DNA of 64,000 bases from Stenotrophomonas pavanii (GTDB lineage Bacteria > Pseudomonadota > Gammaproteobacteria > Xanthomonadales > Xanthomonadaceae): NCBI RefSeq assembly GCF_900101175.1, contig NZ_FNFQ01000010.1, positions 25,037 through 89,036 on the forward strand, given 5' to 3'. Below are positions 1 through 8,018 of the stretch, piece after piece. Made by a program: the position numbers and the translations under genes. Position 1 is the first letter of the stretch. The number at the start of each line of letters is the position of its first letter. A model generated the notes under the pieces. The model did not search any database and had not been told where the DNA came from. It saw only the letters and a program-made list of their open reading frames with translations.

Positions 1-912
1 GGGGTGCGCCGCAAACTCACCCAGGATGTCGGCTTCCTGATTCCATCGGTGCACATCCGCGACAACCTGGAACTGCCCGCCAACGGCTACCGGGTGCTGG
101 TGCACGGCGTGCCGGTGGCCACCGCCGAAATCCACCCGGACCGCGAGCTGGCACTGGACCCGGGCAGCGCGCTGGGCACCCTGGAGGGCATCGCCGGCAA
201 GGACCCCGCGTTCGGCCTGGATGCCACCTGGATCCAGCCGCACCAGCGCGCCCAGGCCGAAACGCTGGGCTACACCGTGGTCGATCCGGCCACGGTGGTC
301 GCCACGCACCTCTCGCACCTGATCCGCGAGCACGCGCCGGAACTGCTCGGCCACGAGGAAGTGCAGCACCTGCTGGCCAACCTGGCCAAGAGCGCACCCA
401 AGCTCGTCGAAGATCTGACGCCCAAGGCGCTGCCGCTGTCGGCGGTGGTGCGCGTGCTGCAGAACCTGCTGGTCGAGCGCATTCCGATCCGCCAGCTGCG
501 CAAGATCGCCGAAGCGCTGGTTGAACACGCGCCCAGCAGCCAGGATCCGGCCGTGCTGACCGCTGCCGTGCGCACCGCACTGGGCCGCTTCATCGTGCAG
601 GAGATCGCCGGAATGTCGGCGGAGCTGCCGGTGTTCACCCTCAACCCGCAATTGGAACGTGTCTTGCAGGAGTCCACGCAGGGCAACGGCGCCGCGCTGG
701 AACCCGGACTCGCTGAGCGACTGCACCAGAGTCTGGCCGAATGTGTCAGCAAGCAGGAAGCCCGCAACGAGCCCGCGGTCGTGCTGGTACCCGGCCCGGT
801 GCGCGCCGCGCTGGCCCGCCTGGTCCGCCACAGCGTTCCGTCGCTGTCGGTCCTGGCCTACAGCGAGGTGCCGGAAGACAAGCGCCTGAAGCTGGTCGGA
901 ACGATCAGCTGA
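1..912 (+). CDS. flhA: Flagellar export gate protein FlhA, C-terminal part (5' end outside window)
   Basis: This is the carboxy-terminal cytoplasmic part of FlhA, the inner-membrane component of the flagellar type III export gate that receives chaperone-substrate complexes. The frame is open from the first base, so the gene is cut by the window edge and not truncated in the genome. About 303 residues remain. They start inside the conserved stretch reading RRKLTQDVGFLIPSVHIRDN and run through the family-typical LLANLAKSAPKLVEDLTP and VLQNLLVERIPIR segments; no membrane helices remain in this part. The stop is at 910-912 and flhF starts 79 bp later on the same strand. The flhA-flhF-flhG-fliA order is the usual one in polar flagellates. 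Identity is secure from these motifs and context. Confidence 0.95.
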   Translation, partial: GVRRKLTQDVGFLIPSVHIRDNLELPANGYRVLVHGVPVATAEIHPDRELALDPGSALGTLEGIAGKDPAFGLDATWIQPHQRAQAETLGYTVVDPATVVATHLSHLIREHAPELLGHEEVQHLLANLAKSAPKLVEDLTPKALPLSAVVRVLQNLLVERIPIRQLRKIAEALVEHAPSSQDPAVLTAAVRTALGRFIVQEIAGMSAELPVFTLNPQLERVLQESTQGNGAALEPGLAERLHQSLAECVSKQEARNEPAVVLVPGPVRAALARLVRHSVPSLSVLAYSEVPEDKRLKLVGTIS

Positions 913-991
913 CGCCGGGCTCCGACGCGCCAGAAAACAGACACCACTTTCGAACCAACGCAACAGACCGATACCAAGGGGAACCCGCACC

Positions 992-2674
992 GTGCAGACC
1001 ACCGATCACCCGAGTTCCCCGACCGCCACCCCGCCGTCTTCGCCTCGTGACCACAGCATGAAAATCAAACGATTCGTCGCCGCCGACATGCGCTCGGCCA
1101 TGAACCTGGTGCGCAAGGAACACGGTCCTGACGCCGTGATCCTGTCCAACCGCCGGATCGAGGAAGGCATCGAGATCGTCGCCGCCGCCAACTATGACGA
1201 GAGCGCCGTGCAGCGTGCACTGGAAGCCTCGCGCCGTGACGTCGCACCGCCGCCGGCAGCCAAGCCGCGCACCGCCGCCGACGCGGTGATCGCCGCCGTC
1301 ACCCGCCGCCGCAGCGCCACCCCGGCGCCGGAACCGGTCGCCGCCACGACCTCGGCGGTGGCCGCCCTTGCCCGCGCCGCCGTCGGCGCCACCGGCCGCA
1401 CGCTGGACAGCGCCGACGAGATCGTGCCGACCCGTGGCAGCACCGGCTTTGCCGCCACCCTGGCGCGCGCCACCGTCAACGAACCGGCACTGCCGGAGCA
1501 GATCTTCGCGCCGTTCGCCGAGGCCATCGTCGCACCGGCCGCGGCTGTGCCGGCCAACCGCGCCCGCTTCCCGATCGATCCGCCGCACGAGGCGCATCAC
1601 GAAAGCGTGGCGCCGGCGGTGCAGCCGCCGCCGCTGCCGACCGCTGCCGTCGCCGACGCGCAGCCGGCCAGCGCCGCCACCGAACCGGCATTGGCCGATG
1701 CCATCGTCGAAGCCGCGCCGGCGCCCACCCTGGCCCCGGCCCCGGTGCTGACGGTGGTCGCCCAGGACGACGCCGAGATCCGCCAGCTGCGCCAGGAAGT
1801 GGCCGGCATGCGCCAGGTGATCGAGCGCGAGATGAACCGCTTCACCGACGAGCGCCTGCGCGGCTGCCCGGTGCGCGCCACCGCGCTGGACCTGATGGAC
1901 GAGTACGGCTTCGACGCCGGCCTGGCCCGCGACGTGGCCATGCAGATTCCGCTGGAAACCGAAGCCCACCGCGGCCGCGGCCTGATGCTGGGGCTGATCT
2001 CGCGCAAGCTGCCGATCGCCCCGGTCGACCCGCTGGAAGAAGGCGGCGTGATCGCCCTTGTGGGCCCGACCGGCGCCGGCAAGACCACCACCATCGCCAA
2101 GCTGGCCTCGCGCTTCGCCGAGAAGCATGCGCCGCGTGACGTGGCCCTGGTCACCACCGACACCACCCGCATCGGCGCCCGCGAGCAGCTGTATGGCTAC
2201 GGCCGCCAGCTCGGTATCGCCGTGCACGAGGCCAACAGCGGCACTGACCTGGACCAGCTGCTGGAACGCCTGAAGGACTACAAGCTGGTGCTGATCGATA
2301 CCGCCGGCCTGGGCCCGCGCGACCGCGCGCTGGCCGCCCAGCTGCAGTGGCTGCGCGCCGCGCGCCAGGTCCGCACCCTGCTGGTGCTGCCGGCCAACAC
2401 CAGCTTCGGCGACATGGACGAGGTGGTCCGCCGCTTCGGCGCCGCCAACCTGCAGGGCCTGGTGCTGAGCAAGCTGGACGAGACCGGCCGCTTCGGCAAC
2501 GCCCTGTCGGTGGCCGTGGACCACGCCCTGCCGATCACCTGGGTGACCGATGGGCAGGACGTTCCGGAGGACCTGCACCGGGCCAGTGCAGCCAATCTTG
2601 TACTTCGCCTTGAAGATTTGCGCCGAGCGGCCGATATGCCCTGCAACCCGGAGTTGAACCATGCCGTCGCGTGA
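992..2674 (+). CDS. flhF: Flagellar biosynthesis GTPase FlhF
   Basis: SRP-type GTPase that sets the polar site of the flagellum, with FlhG as partner. The 560-residue reading begins at a GTG preceded by AAGGGGA about 10 bases upstream. The conserved family start (MKIKRFVAADM) is an in-frame ATG at 1058, 22 codons later, but it has no good ribosome binding site, so the GTG is preferred. Residues about 23-80 are the conserved N-terminal part, then comes a long Ala/Pro-rich linker (about 80-260), then the NG GTPase domain. That domain has the P-loop GPTGAGKTT near residue 358, TTDTTRIGAREQL, DTAGLGPRD and the LSKLDE specificity motif. Its last 14 bp overlap the start of flhG, suggesting translational coupling. 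Confidence 0.94.
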   Translation: MQTTDHPSSPTATPPSSPRDHSMKIKRFVAADMRSAMNLVRKEHGPDAVILSNRRIEEGIEIVAAANYDESAVQRALEASRRDVAPPPAAKPRTAADAVIAAVTRRRSATPAPEPVAATTSAVAALARAAVGATGRTLDSADEIVPTRGSTGFAATLARATVNEPALPEQIFAPFAEAIVAPAAAVPANRARFPIDPPHEAHHESVAPAVQPPPLPTAAVADAQPASAATEPALADAIVEAAPAPTLAPAPVLTVVAQDDAEIRQLRQEVAGMRQVIEREMNRFTDERLRGCPVRATALDLMDEYGFDAGLARDVAMQIPLETEAHRGRGLMLGLISRKLPIAPVDPLEEGGVIALVGPTGAGKTTTIAKLASRFAEKHAPRDVALVTTDTTRIGAREQLYGYGRQLGIAVHEANSGTDLDQLLERLKDYKLVLIDTAGLGPRDRALAAQLQWLRAARQVRTLLVLPANTSFGDMDEVVRRFGAANLQGLVLSKLDETGRFGNALSVAVDHALPITWVTDGQDVPEDLHRASAANLVLRLEDLRRAADMPCNPELNHAVA

Positions 2675-3548
2675 GTACGCCAAGCTGACCAAGACCTTCC
2701 CGCTGTCGGCCACCCGCAGCGAGCCGCTCGGCCCTGTGCGCACCATTGCCGTGACCGGCGGCAAGGGCGGCGTGGGCAAGACCAACGTGTCGGCCAACCT
2801 GGCCGTGGCGCTGGCCGGCATGGGCAAGCGCACGCTGCTGCTGGACGCCGACCTCGGCCTGGCCAACATCGACGTGATCCTGGGCTTGAACCCCACCTTT
2901 ACGCTGGCCGACCTGGTCGCCGGCCGCTGCTCGCTGGACGACGTCATCGTCGAAGGCCCGAACGGGGTGCTGGTGGTGCCGGCCGCGTCCGGCCGCCGGC
3001 ACATGGCCGAGCTGGCCCCCGCCGAGCACGTCGGCCTGGTCAATGTGTTCTCCGAACTGGAACGCGAGCTGGACATCATGGTGGTGGACACCGCCGCCGG
3101 CATCACCGACGGCGTGCTGACCTTCTGCCAGGCCGCGCAGGACACCGTGGTGGTGGTCTGTGACGAGCCGGCGTCCATCACCGACGCCTACGCGCTGATC
3201 AAGGTGCTGTCGCGCGAACGGGGCGTGGACCGCGTCCAGGTGGTGGCCAACATGGTCCGCGACCCCAACGAGGGCCGCGTGCTGTACGAAAAGCTGACCC
3301 GCGTCTGCGAGAAGTTCCTGGCCGACGTCTCGCTGAACTACCTGGGCTGCGTGCCGCAGGATGACTGGCTGCGCCTGTCGGTGCAGCGCCAGCAACCGGT
3401 GGTGAAGGCCTATCCGTCCAGCCCGTCGGCGCTGGCGATCACCGAGATCGCACGCCGTACCGCGCGCTGGCAGGCGCCGACCGAACCGCGCGGTGGCGTC
3501 GAGTTCTTCCTCGAACGCATCCTCAAGCAGCGTGGGGTGGCAGCATGA
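2661..3548 (+). CDS. flhG: MinD-like ATPase FlhG (FleN/YlxH), flagellar number regulator
   Basis: ParA/MinD-family ATPase that limits flagellar number, typically by acting on FlhF and on the flagellar master regulator. The 295-residue protein has a deviant Walker A (GGKGGVGKTN, around residues 33-42), the DADLGLANID switch region and VVDTAAGITDGV (Walker B area). It overlaps the end of flhF by 14 bp, and its stop overlaps the fliA start as ATGA, so flhF-flhG-fliA are one translationally coupled set. Length and neighbours fit FleN/FlhG rather than MinD. The first about 25 residues precede the ATPase core; in FlhG proteins this segment often carries a DQxxxLR motif that activates FlhF, but that motif is not evident here. 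Confidence 0.93.
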   Translation: MPSREYAKLTKTFPLSATRSEPLGPVRTIAVTGGKGGVGKTNVSANLAVALAGMGKRTLLLDADLGLANIDVILGLNPTFTLADLVAGRCSLDDVIVEGPNGVLVVPAASGRRHMAELAPAEHVGLVNVFSELERELDIMVVDTAAGITDGVLTFCQAAQDTVVVVCDEPASITDAYALIKVLSRERGVDRVQVVANMVRDPNEGRVLYEKLTRVCEKFLADVSLNYLGCVPQDDWLRLSVQRQQPVVKAYPSSPSALAITEIARRTARWQAPTEPRGGVEFFLERILKQRGVAA

Positions 3549-4288
3549 AAGGCGCAGCCCAGTACAGGGAAGTCCAGCGCTCGGCGGCCAACGATGTCAT
3601 CGCCCAGCATTCGGACCTGGTGCGGCGCATCGCCCACCATCTGGCCGCGCGCCTGCCCGCCAGCGTCGAGGTGGACGACCTGATCCAGGCCGGCATGATG
3701 GGCCTGATCGAAGCCTCGCGCAGTTACGACGCCGACCAGGGCGCTTCGTTCGAAACCTACGCCTCGATCCGCATCCGCGGCTCGATGATCGACGAGATCC
3801 GCCGTGGCGACTGGGTGCCGCGCTCGGTGCACCGGCGCGCACGCGATGCGGCCGCCACCATCCGCCGCCTGGAACAGAGCAGCGGCCGCGCCGCCAGCGC
3901 CACCGAAGTCGCCGCCGCGATGGAGATGCCGCTGCCCGAGTACCTGCGCCTGATGGAAGACGCCGCGCGCGGCCAGGTGCTGAGCCTGGAATCGCGCATC
4001 GAAGACCAGGGCGAGCTGGACACCGTCGCCCAGGGCGGCCCGACCCCGCAACAGGTGCTGGAGCGTGGCGAGTTCGGTCGCGAGCTGGGCAAGGCCATCG
4101 GCCACCTGCCCGAGCGCGAACAGCTGGTGCTCTCGCTCTACTACGAGCAGGAACTGAACCTGAAGGAGATCGGCGCGGTGCTCGGCGTGAGCGAATCGCG
4201 GGTCTGCCAGATCCACGGCCAGGCCGTGCTGCGCCTGCGTGGACGGCTGAAGATTTTCGAGGCGGCGGACGCCGGCCTGGAAGAGTGA
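3545..4288 (+). CDS. fliA: Flagellar sigma factor sigma-28 (FliA)
   Basis: Sigma-28 directs RNA polymerase to late flagellar, motor and chemotaxis promoters and is held by the anti-sigma FlgM until hook completion. The 247-residue protein has region 2 (VDDLIQAGMMGLIEASRSYD, then GASFETYASIRIRGSMIDEIR), a region 3 segment and the region 4 helix-turn-helix (LKEIGAVLGVSESRVCQIHG). Its ATG overlaps the flhG stop as ATGA. At least seven DNA sites later in this window match the sigma-28 consensus (TAAAGTTT, 11 bases, GCCGATAA), consistent with this gene controlling much of the downstream block. Confidence 0.96.
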   Translation: MKGAAQYREVQRSAANDVIAQHSDLVRRIAHHLAARLPASVEVDDLIQAGMMGLIEASRSYDADQGASFETYASIRIRGSMIDEIRRGDWVPRSVHRRARDAAATIRRLEQSSGRAASATEVAAAMEMPLPEYLRLMEDAARGQVLSLESRIEDQGELDTVAQGGPTPQQVLERGEFGRELGKAIGHLPEREQLVLSLYYEQELNLKEIGAVLGVSESRVCQIHGQAVLRLRGRLKIFEAADAGLEE

Positions 4289-4345
4289 ACATGCCCGAGG
4301 CGGCTGCCCCCGGCCGCCCGGAATGAACAACAAAGGAACTCTGCT

Positions 4346-4738
4346 TTGAACAAGAACATGCGCATCCTGATCGTCGACGACTTCTCGACTATGCGTCGGA
4401 TCGTCAAGAACCTGCTGGGCGATCTTGGCTTCACCAACACCGCCGAAGCCGAGGACGGGCATGCCGCGCTGTCGCTGCTGCAGAGCCAGCCGTTCGATTT
4501 CGTGGTCACCGACTGGAACATGCCGGTGATGACCGGCATCGAACTGCTCAAGGCGATCCGCGCCGACGCCAAGCTGAAGACCCTGCCGGTGCTGATGGTC
4601 ACCGCCGAAGCCAAGCGCGAGCAGATCATCGAAGCAGCCCAGAACGGCGTGAACGGCTACATCATCAAGCCGTTCACCGCGCAGACGCTGGAAGAAAAGC
4701 TCGGCAAGATCTTCGAACGCCTGGCGGCCAGCGCCTGA
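4346..4738 (+). CDS. cheY: Chemotaxis response regulator CheY
   Basis: Single receiver domain that, once phosphorylated by CheA, binds the flagellar switch and changes rotation. The start is a TTG with AAAGGA 8 bases upstream; an in-frame ATG lies four codons later without a comparable site. In the 130-residue protein the acidic pair is D11-D12, the phosphoacceptor is D56 within VVTDWNMP, T86 is the switch threonine and K108 lies in IIKPF, all as in enteric CheY shifted by one. It lies 57 bp after fliA, and its TGA overlaps the cheZ ATG by one base. The neighbouring cheZ and cheA make this the flagellar CheY, as opposed to the second CheY-like protein at 11.7 kb. Confidence 0.96.
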   Translation: MNKNMRILIVDDFSTMRRIVKNLLGDLGFTNTAEAEDGHAALSLLQSQPFDFVVTDWNMPVMTGIELLKAIRADAKLKTLPVLMVTAEAKREQIIEAAQNGVNGYIIKPFTAQTLEEKLGKIFERLAASA

Positions 4739-5343
4739 TGGATACCATGGTCGACAGGAACGCCCTCGCCCTGCGCCTGCAGGAAGCCCTGGACGCGCTG
4801 GAGTCCGGCGATGAAGCCGCGTGGCGTCAACGCATCGACGGGCTGGTCGCGCTGCGCACGCAGCCGATGATGAGCGGCCTCTCGCGGCTGGCCCGCGAGC
4901 TCGGGCAGGCCCTGGGCGAACTGCCGACCGTGCCCAGCGAGGCCGGCGAACTGGACGATGCCTGCGCACGCCTGGACCATGTGGTGGCGATGACCGAACA
5001 GGCCACGCACCGCACCCTGGACCTGGCCGAGGAATGCCGCAGCCTGACCGAGCAGCTGCGCGCCGAAGGCCTGCAGCCGGGCCAGGACGCGCAGCTCGAG
5101 CGCATCCGCCACAACCTGACCGAGATCGCCCTGACCCAGAGCTACCAGGACCTGACCGGGCAGATCATCCGTCGCGTGGTCGGCATCGTCCGCCGCGTGC
5201 ACGAAGGCTTCGGCGCGCTCGGCCTGCCGCCGGAACAGCATCGCACCGACCCGGAACTGGCCGGGCCGGCACTGAAGGGACTGGACCGCCACGCGGTCTC
5301 GCAGAACGACGCCGACGACCTGTTGTCGGATCTGGGGCTGTAA
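4738..5343 (+). CDS. cheZ: CheY-P phosphatase CheZ
   Basis: CheZ removes phosphate from CheY-P. The 201-residue protein is mostly helical. The catalytic stretch SYQDLTGQ places D138 and Q142 where enteric CheZ has D143 and Q147. The extreme C-terminus, DADDLLSDLGL, is the amphipathic tail that anchors CheY-P. The start codon shares one base with the cheY stop; a second ATG lies three codons downstream. cheA begins two bases after the stop. Its presence marks a CheZ-dependent (gammaproteobacterial F6/F7-like) pathway. Confidence 0.94.
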   Translation: MDTMVDRNALALRLQEALDALESGDEAAWRQRIDGLVALRTQPMMSGLSRLARELGQALGELPTVPSEAGELDDACARLDHVVAMTEQATHRTLDLAEECRSLTEQLRAEGLQPGQDAQLERIRHNLTEIALTQSYQDLTGQIIRRVVGIVRRVHEGFGALGLPPEQHRTDPELAGPALKGLDRHAVSQNDADDLLSDLGL

Positions 5344-5345
5344 GC

Positions 5346-7175
5346 ATGAGCGCGGTATCCGACGACATCACTGCCGATTTCATCATCGAGGCACAGGAAA
5401 TCCTGGATCGCCTCGGCGAACAGCTGGTGTCGCTGGAGCAGGCACCGCAGGACGGCGAACAGCTGAACGCGGTGTTCCGCGGCTATCACACGCTCAAGGG
5501 CGGCGCCGGCTTCCTTGGCGTCACCGCGATGGTCGAGCTGTGCCACGCTGCTGAGGAAGCGCTGGGCGCCGCGCGCGCCGGCCAGGCCGTATTGCAGGCG
5601 CACCACTTCGACGCCGCGCAGCAATCGCTGGACTACCTGCAGTCGATGCTGGATGCCGTGTCGTCCGGCACCGAACCGGGCTATGCACCGCCGGACCTGA
5701 TCGCCCAGTTCGATGTGCACGGTGGCACCGCGGCGGCGCCTGTCGCCGCCGCTCCGGCAGCCGGTAGCAGTGACCTGATCACCGACGACGAATTCGAAGC
5801 CCTGCTTGACCAGCTGCACGGCGGCAACGCCCCGACCGCGGTCGCACCGGCCAAGAAGGCCGACGACGGGCTGATCAGCGAAGACGAATTCGAAGCCCTG
5901 CTCGACCAGCTGCACGGTGGCGCCGCACCCGGCGCCAAGCCTGCCGCTGCGCCGGCGCCGGCGCCGCTCGCTGCCCCACGCCCGGCGGCCGCACCGGCGC
6001 CGGCGCCCAAGCCGGCCGCCAAGCCGCTGGCCGAGGCGGAACATACCGTGCGCGTGGACACCAAGCGCCTGGATGCGATCGTCAATCTGATCGGCGAACT
6101 GGTGCTGTCGCGCAACCGGCTCAAGACCCTGCGTGCCCGCCTGCGCGACGAGGAGCTGGACCGCGCCGTGTCCACCCTGGACATCGCCACCGCGCGCCTG
6201 CAGTCGGCGGTGATGCGCACCCGCATGCAGCCAGTGGGCAAGGTGTTCTCGCGCTTCCCCAAGGTCGCCCGCGATGTCGCCCGCTCGCTGAAGAAGGAAG
6301 TGGACCTGGAGTTGATCGGCGCCGAGACCGAACTCGACCGCAACCTGGTCGAGGCCCTGGCCGACCCGCTGGTGCACCTGGTCCGCAATGCCATCGACCA
6401 TGGCGTGGAAATGCCCGACCTGCGCGAAGCACAGGGCAAGCCGCGGATGGGCCACGTGCGGCTGTCCGCGCAGCAGGAAGGTGACTACGTCAGCATCGAG
6501 GTGCAGGACGATGGCGCCGGCATTGATCCGGAAAAGCTGCGTGCGAAGGCGCGCGAGAAGGGCCTGATCGATCCCGAAGCCGCCGCCCGCCTGAGCAGCG
6601 AGGAGTGCCTGCACCTGGTGTTCCTGCCGGGCTTTTCGACCAAGCAGCAGGTCACGGACATCTCCGGCCGTGGCGTCGGCATGGACGTGGTGCAGTCGCG
6701 CATCCGCGAACTCAGCGGGCAGATCCAGATCCAGTCGGAACTGGGCCGTGGCAGCCGCTTCCTGATCCGCGTGCCGCTCACCCTGGCGATCCTGCCGACC
6801 CTGCTGGTGCAGGCCGGCGAAGACGTCTATGCGTTGCCGCTGGCGCGCGTGATGGAAGTGCTGCACGCGCCTGGCACGTCGCTAGGCTGGTTCGATGGCC
6901 GCGCCGTGCTCGACCGCCGTTCGCACACCCTGCCGCTGGTCGATCTCCGCCAGTGGCTGGATGTGACGCCCGCCACGTCGACCCTGCTGACCATCGTCGT
7001 GCTGCAGGCCGGTGAAGCGCGCTTCGGCCTGGTCGTGGACCAGGTCCGCGGGCGCGAGGAAGTGGTCATCAAGCCATTGCCGAAGGCCCTGCGCGGCCTG
7101 CGCGGTTACGCCGGTGCAACCTTGATCGGCGATGGTCGCATGGCGCTGATCCTGGATGTGGACGGCCTGCGCTGA
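5346..7175 (+). CDS. cheA: Chemotaxis histidine kinase CheA (flagellar)
   Basis: Histidine kinase coupling receptors to CheY and CheB. The start chosen is the ATG two bases after the cheZ stop, giving 609 residues; the open frame extends further upstream but only as a shadow of cheZ. Domains: Hpt/P1 with phosphoacceptor H48 in GYHTLKGGAGF, a linker of about 110 residues, dimerisation P3 (about 233-300), ATPase P4 with LVRNAIDHG, DDGAGID and GRGVGMDVV, and the CheW-like P5 at the C-terminus. There is no recognisable P2 domain. Instead the Ala/Pro-rich linker carries two copies of the acidic motif DEFEALLDQLHGG at about residues 148-160 and 180-192. It is probably the kinase working with cheY, cheZ, cheW and the three receptors. 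Confidence 0.95.
   Translation: MSAVSDDITADFIIEAQEILDRLGEQLVSLEQAPQDGEQLNAVFRGYHTLKGGAGFLGVTAMVELCHAAEEALGAARAGQAVLQAHHFDAAQQSLDYLQSMLDAVSSGTEPGYAPPDLIAQFDVHGGTAAAPVAAAPAAGSSDLITDDEFEALLDQLHGGNAPTAVAPAKKADDGLISEDEFEALLDQLHGGAAPGAKPAAAPAPAPLAAPRPAAAPAPAPKPAAKPLAEAEHTVRVDTKRLDAIVNLIGELVLSRNRLKTLRARLRDEELDRAVSTLDIATARLQSAVMRTRMQPVGKVFSRFPKVARDVARSLKKEVDLELIGAETELDRNLVEALADPLVHLVRNAIDHGVEMPDLREAQGKPRMGHVRLSAQQEGDYVSIEVQDDGAGIDPEKLRAKAREKGLIDPEAAARLSSEECLHLVFLPGFSTKQQVTDISGRGVGMDVVQSRIRELSGQIQIQSELGRGSRFLIRVPLTLAILPTLLVQAGEDVYALPLARVMEVLHAPGTSLGWFDGRAVLDRRSHTLPLVDLRQWLDVTPATSTLLTIVVLQAGEARFGLVVDQVRGREEVVIKPLPKALRGLRGYAGATLIGDGRMALILDVDGLR
5773..5922 (+). repeat. Duplicated linear motif in the CheA linker
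   Basis: Two in-frame copies of a short acidic helix motif, DEFEALLDQLHGG, each preceded by a Leu-Ile-(Thr/Ser)-Asp/Glu lead-in, sit about 32 residues apart in the linker where other CheA proteins hold the P2 domain. Similar motifs are known in pseudomonad CheA linkers. The duplication is visible both in protein and in DNA. Confidence 0.8.
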
Positions 7176-7242
7176 CGCTCGCCGGGCCAGTCCCGGCGCC
7201 CCGAAAACTGTGACTACCGTCGTTACGCGATCTACCGGTGTC

Positions 7243-7269
7243 TCAAGTCCCATTCATACAAGCCGATAC
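7243..7269 (+). promoter_or_regulatory. Candidate sigma-28 promoter for motC-motD-parA-parP
   Basis: TCAAGTCC, 11 bases, GCCGATAC: a close match to the FliA consensus. The -10 box ends only 7 bases before the ATG at 7277, so transcription would begin at or within a few bases of the start codon. It lies inside a longer possible reading from GTG 7238, which argues that the ATG is the true start. Confidence 0.7.
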
Positions 7270-7276
7270 CGGATCC

Positions 7277-8017
7277 ATGGATAGACTCAGCCTCATTGGA
7301 CTCTTTCTCGCCCTGGCCTCGCTGGTCGGCGGCAGCATCCTCAAGGGCGCCGGCCTGGCGTCCCTGTGGTCGCCTGCGGCGTTCGTGATCGTCATCGTCG
7401 GCACCGTTGCCGCGATCCTGCTGCACACCTCGCCGGCGGTGTTCAAGCATGCGTTCAAGATCGTGCGCTGGGTCGTGCGCCCCCCGCACAGCGACCGCCG
7501 CGAGCTGATCCAGCAGATCGTCGAGTGGAGCAACATCGCCCGCCGCCAGGGCCTGCTGGGCCTGGAATCGCAGGTGGAAGCGCAGCAGGACCCCTTCCTG
7601 CGCAAGGGCCTGCAGCTGCTGGTGGACGGCGTCGAGCCCGAATCGATGCGGCACATGCTGGAGATCGAACTGGGCAGCCAGGAACACCAGGACCAGGCCG
7701 GCGCCAAGGTGTTCGAGGCGATGGGCATCTACGCCCCCACCCTCGGCATCATCGGCGCCGTGCTCGGCCTGATCGCGGTGATGAAGAACCTGGCTGACCC
7801 GAGCAAGCTCGGCCACGGCATCGCCGCCGCGTTCACCGCGACGATCTACGGCATCGCCTCGGCCAACCTGCTGTTCCTGCCGATCGCTGCCAAGCTCAAG
7901 AGCGTGATCTCGCACAACACGCGCGACCGCGAGATGGTCATCGAAGGCCTGATCTCGATCGCCCAGGGCGAAAACCCGCGCAACATCGAAACCAACCTCT
8001 CCGGCTTCCTGCACTGA
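7277..8017 (+). CDS. motC: Flagellar motor stator protein MotC (MotA family)
   Basis: Proton-conducting stator subunit of the MotA/ExbB family, partner of MotD. The ATG at 7277 gives 246 residues, the usual MotC length starting MDRLSLIGLFLALASL. A GTG at 7238 would add 13 residues but overlaps a probable sigma-28 promoter. Hydrophobic segments are near residues 4-22, 30-50, 148-172 and 180-202, with a cytoplasmic loop between the second and third. The sequence YAPTLGIIGAVLGLI is the conserved MotA stretch around the third helix. motD begins one base after the stop. The pairing with MotD and the following parA/parP is as in pseudomonads, where MotCD is one of two stator sets. Confidence 0.92.
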   Translation: MDRLSLIGLFLALASLVGGSILKGAGLASLWSPAAFVIVIVGTVAAILLHTSPAVFKHAFKIVRWVVRPPHSDRRELIQQIVEWSNIARRQGLLGLESQVEAQQDPFLRKGLQLLVDGVEPESMRHMLEIELGSQEHQDQAGAKVFEAMGIYAPTLGIIGAVLGLIAVMKNLADPSKLGHGIAAAFTATIYGIASANLLFLPIAAKLKSVISHNTRDREMVIEGLISIAQGENPRNIETNLSGFLH

Positions 8018-8018
8018 C

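Noticed and set aside
905..3181. Long antisense frame opposite flhF and flhG
   Set aside because: His/Gly/Arg-rich composition typical of the antisense of high-GC genes; flhF and flhG are certain. The same reasoning applies to long antisense frames at 18764-21499 and 33139-35922.
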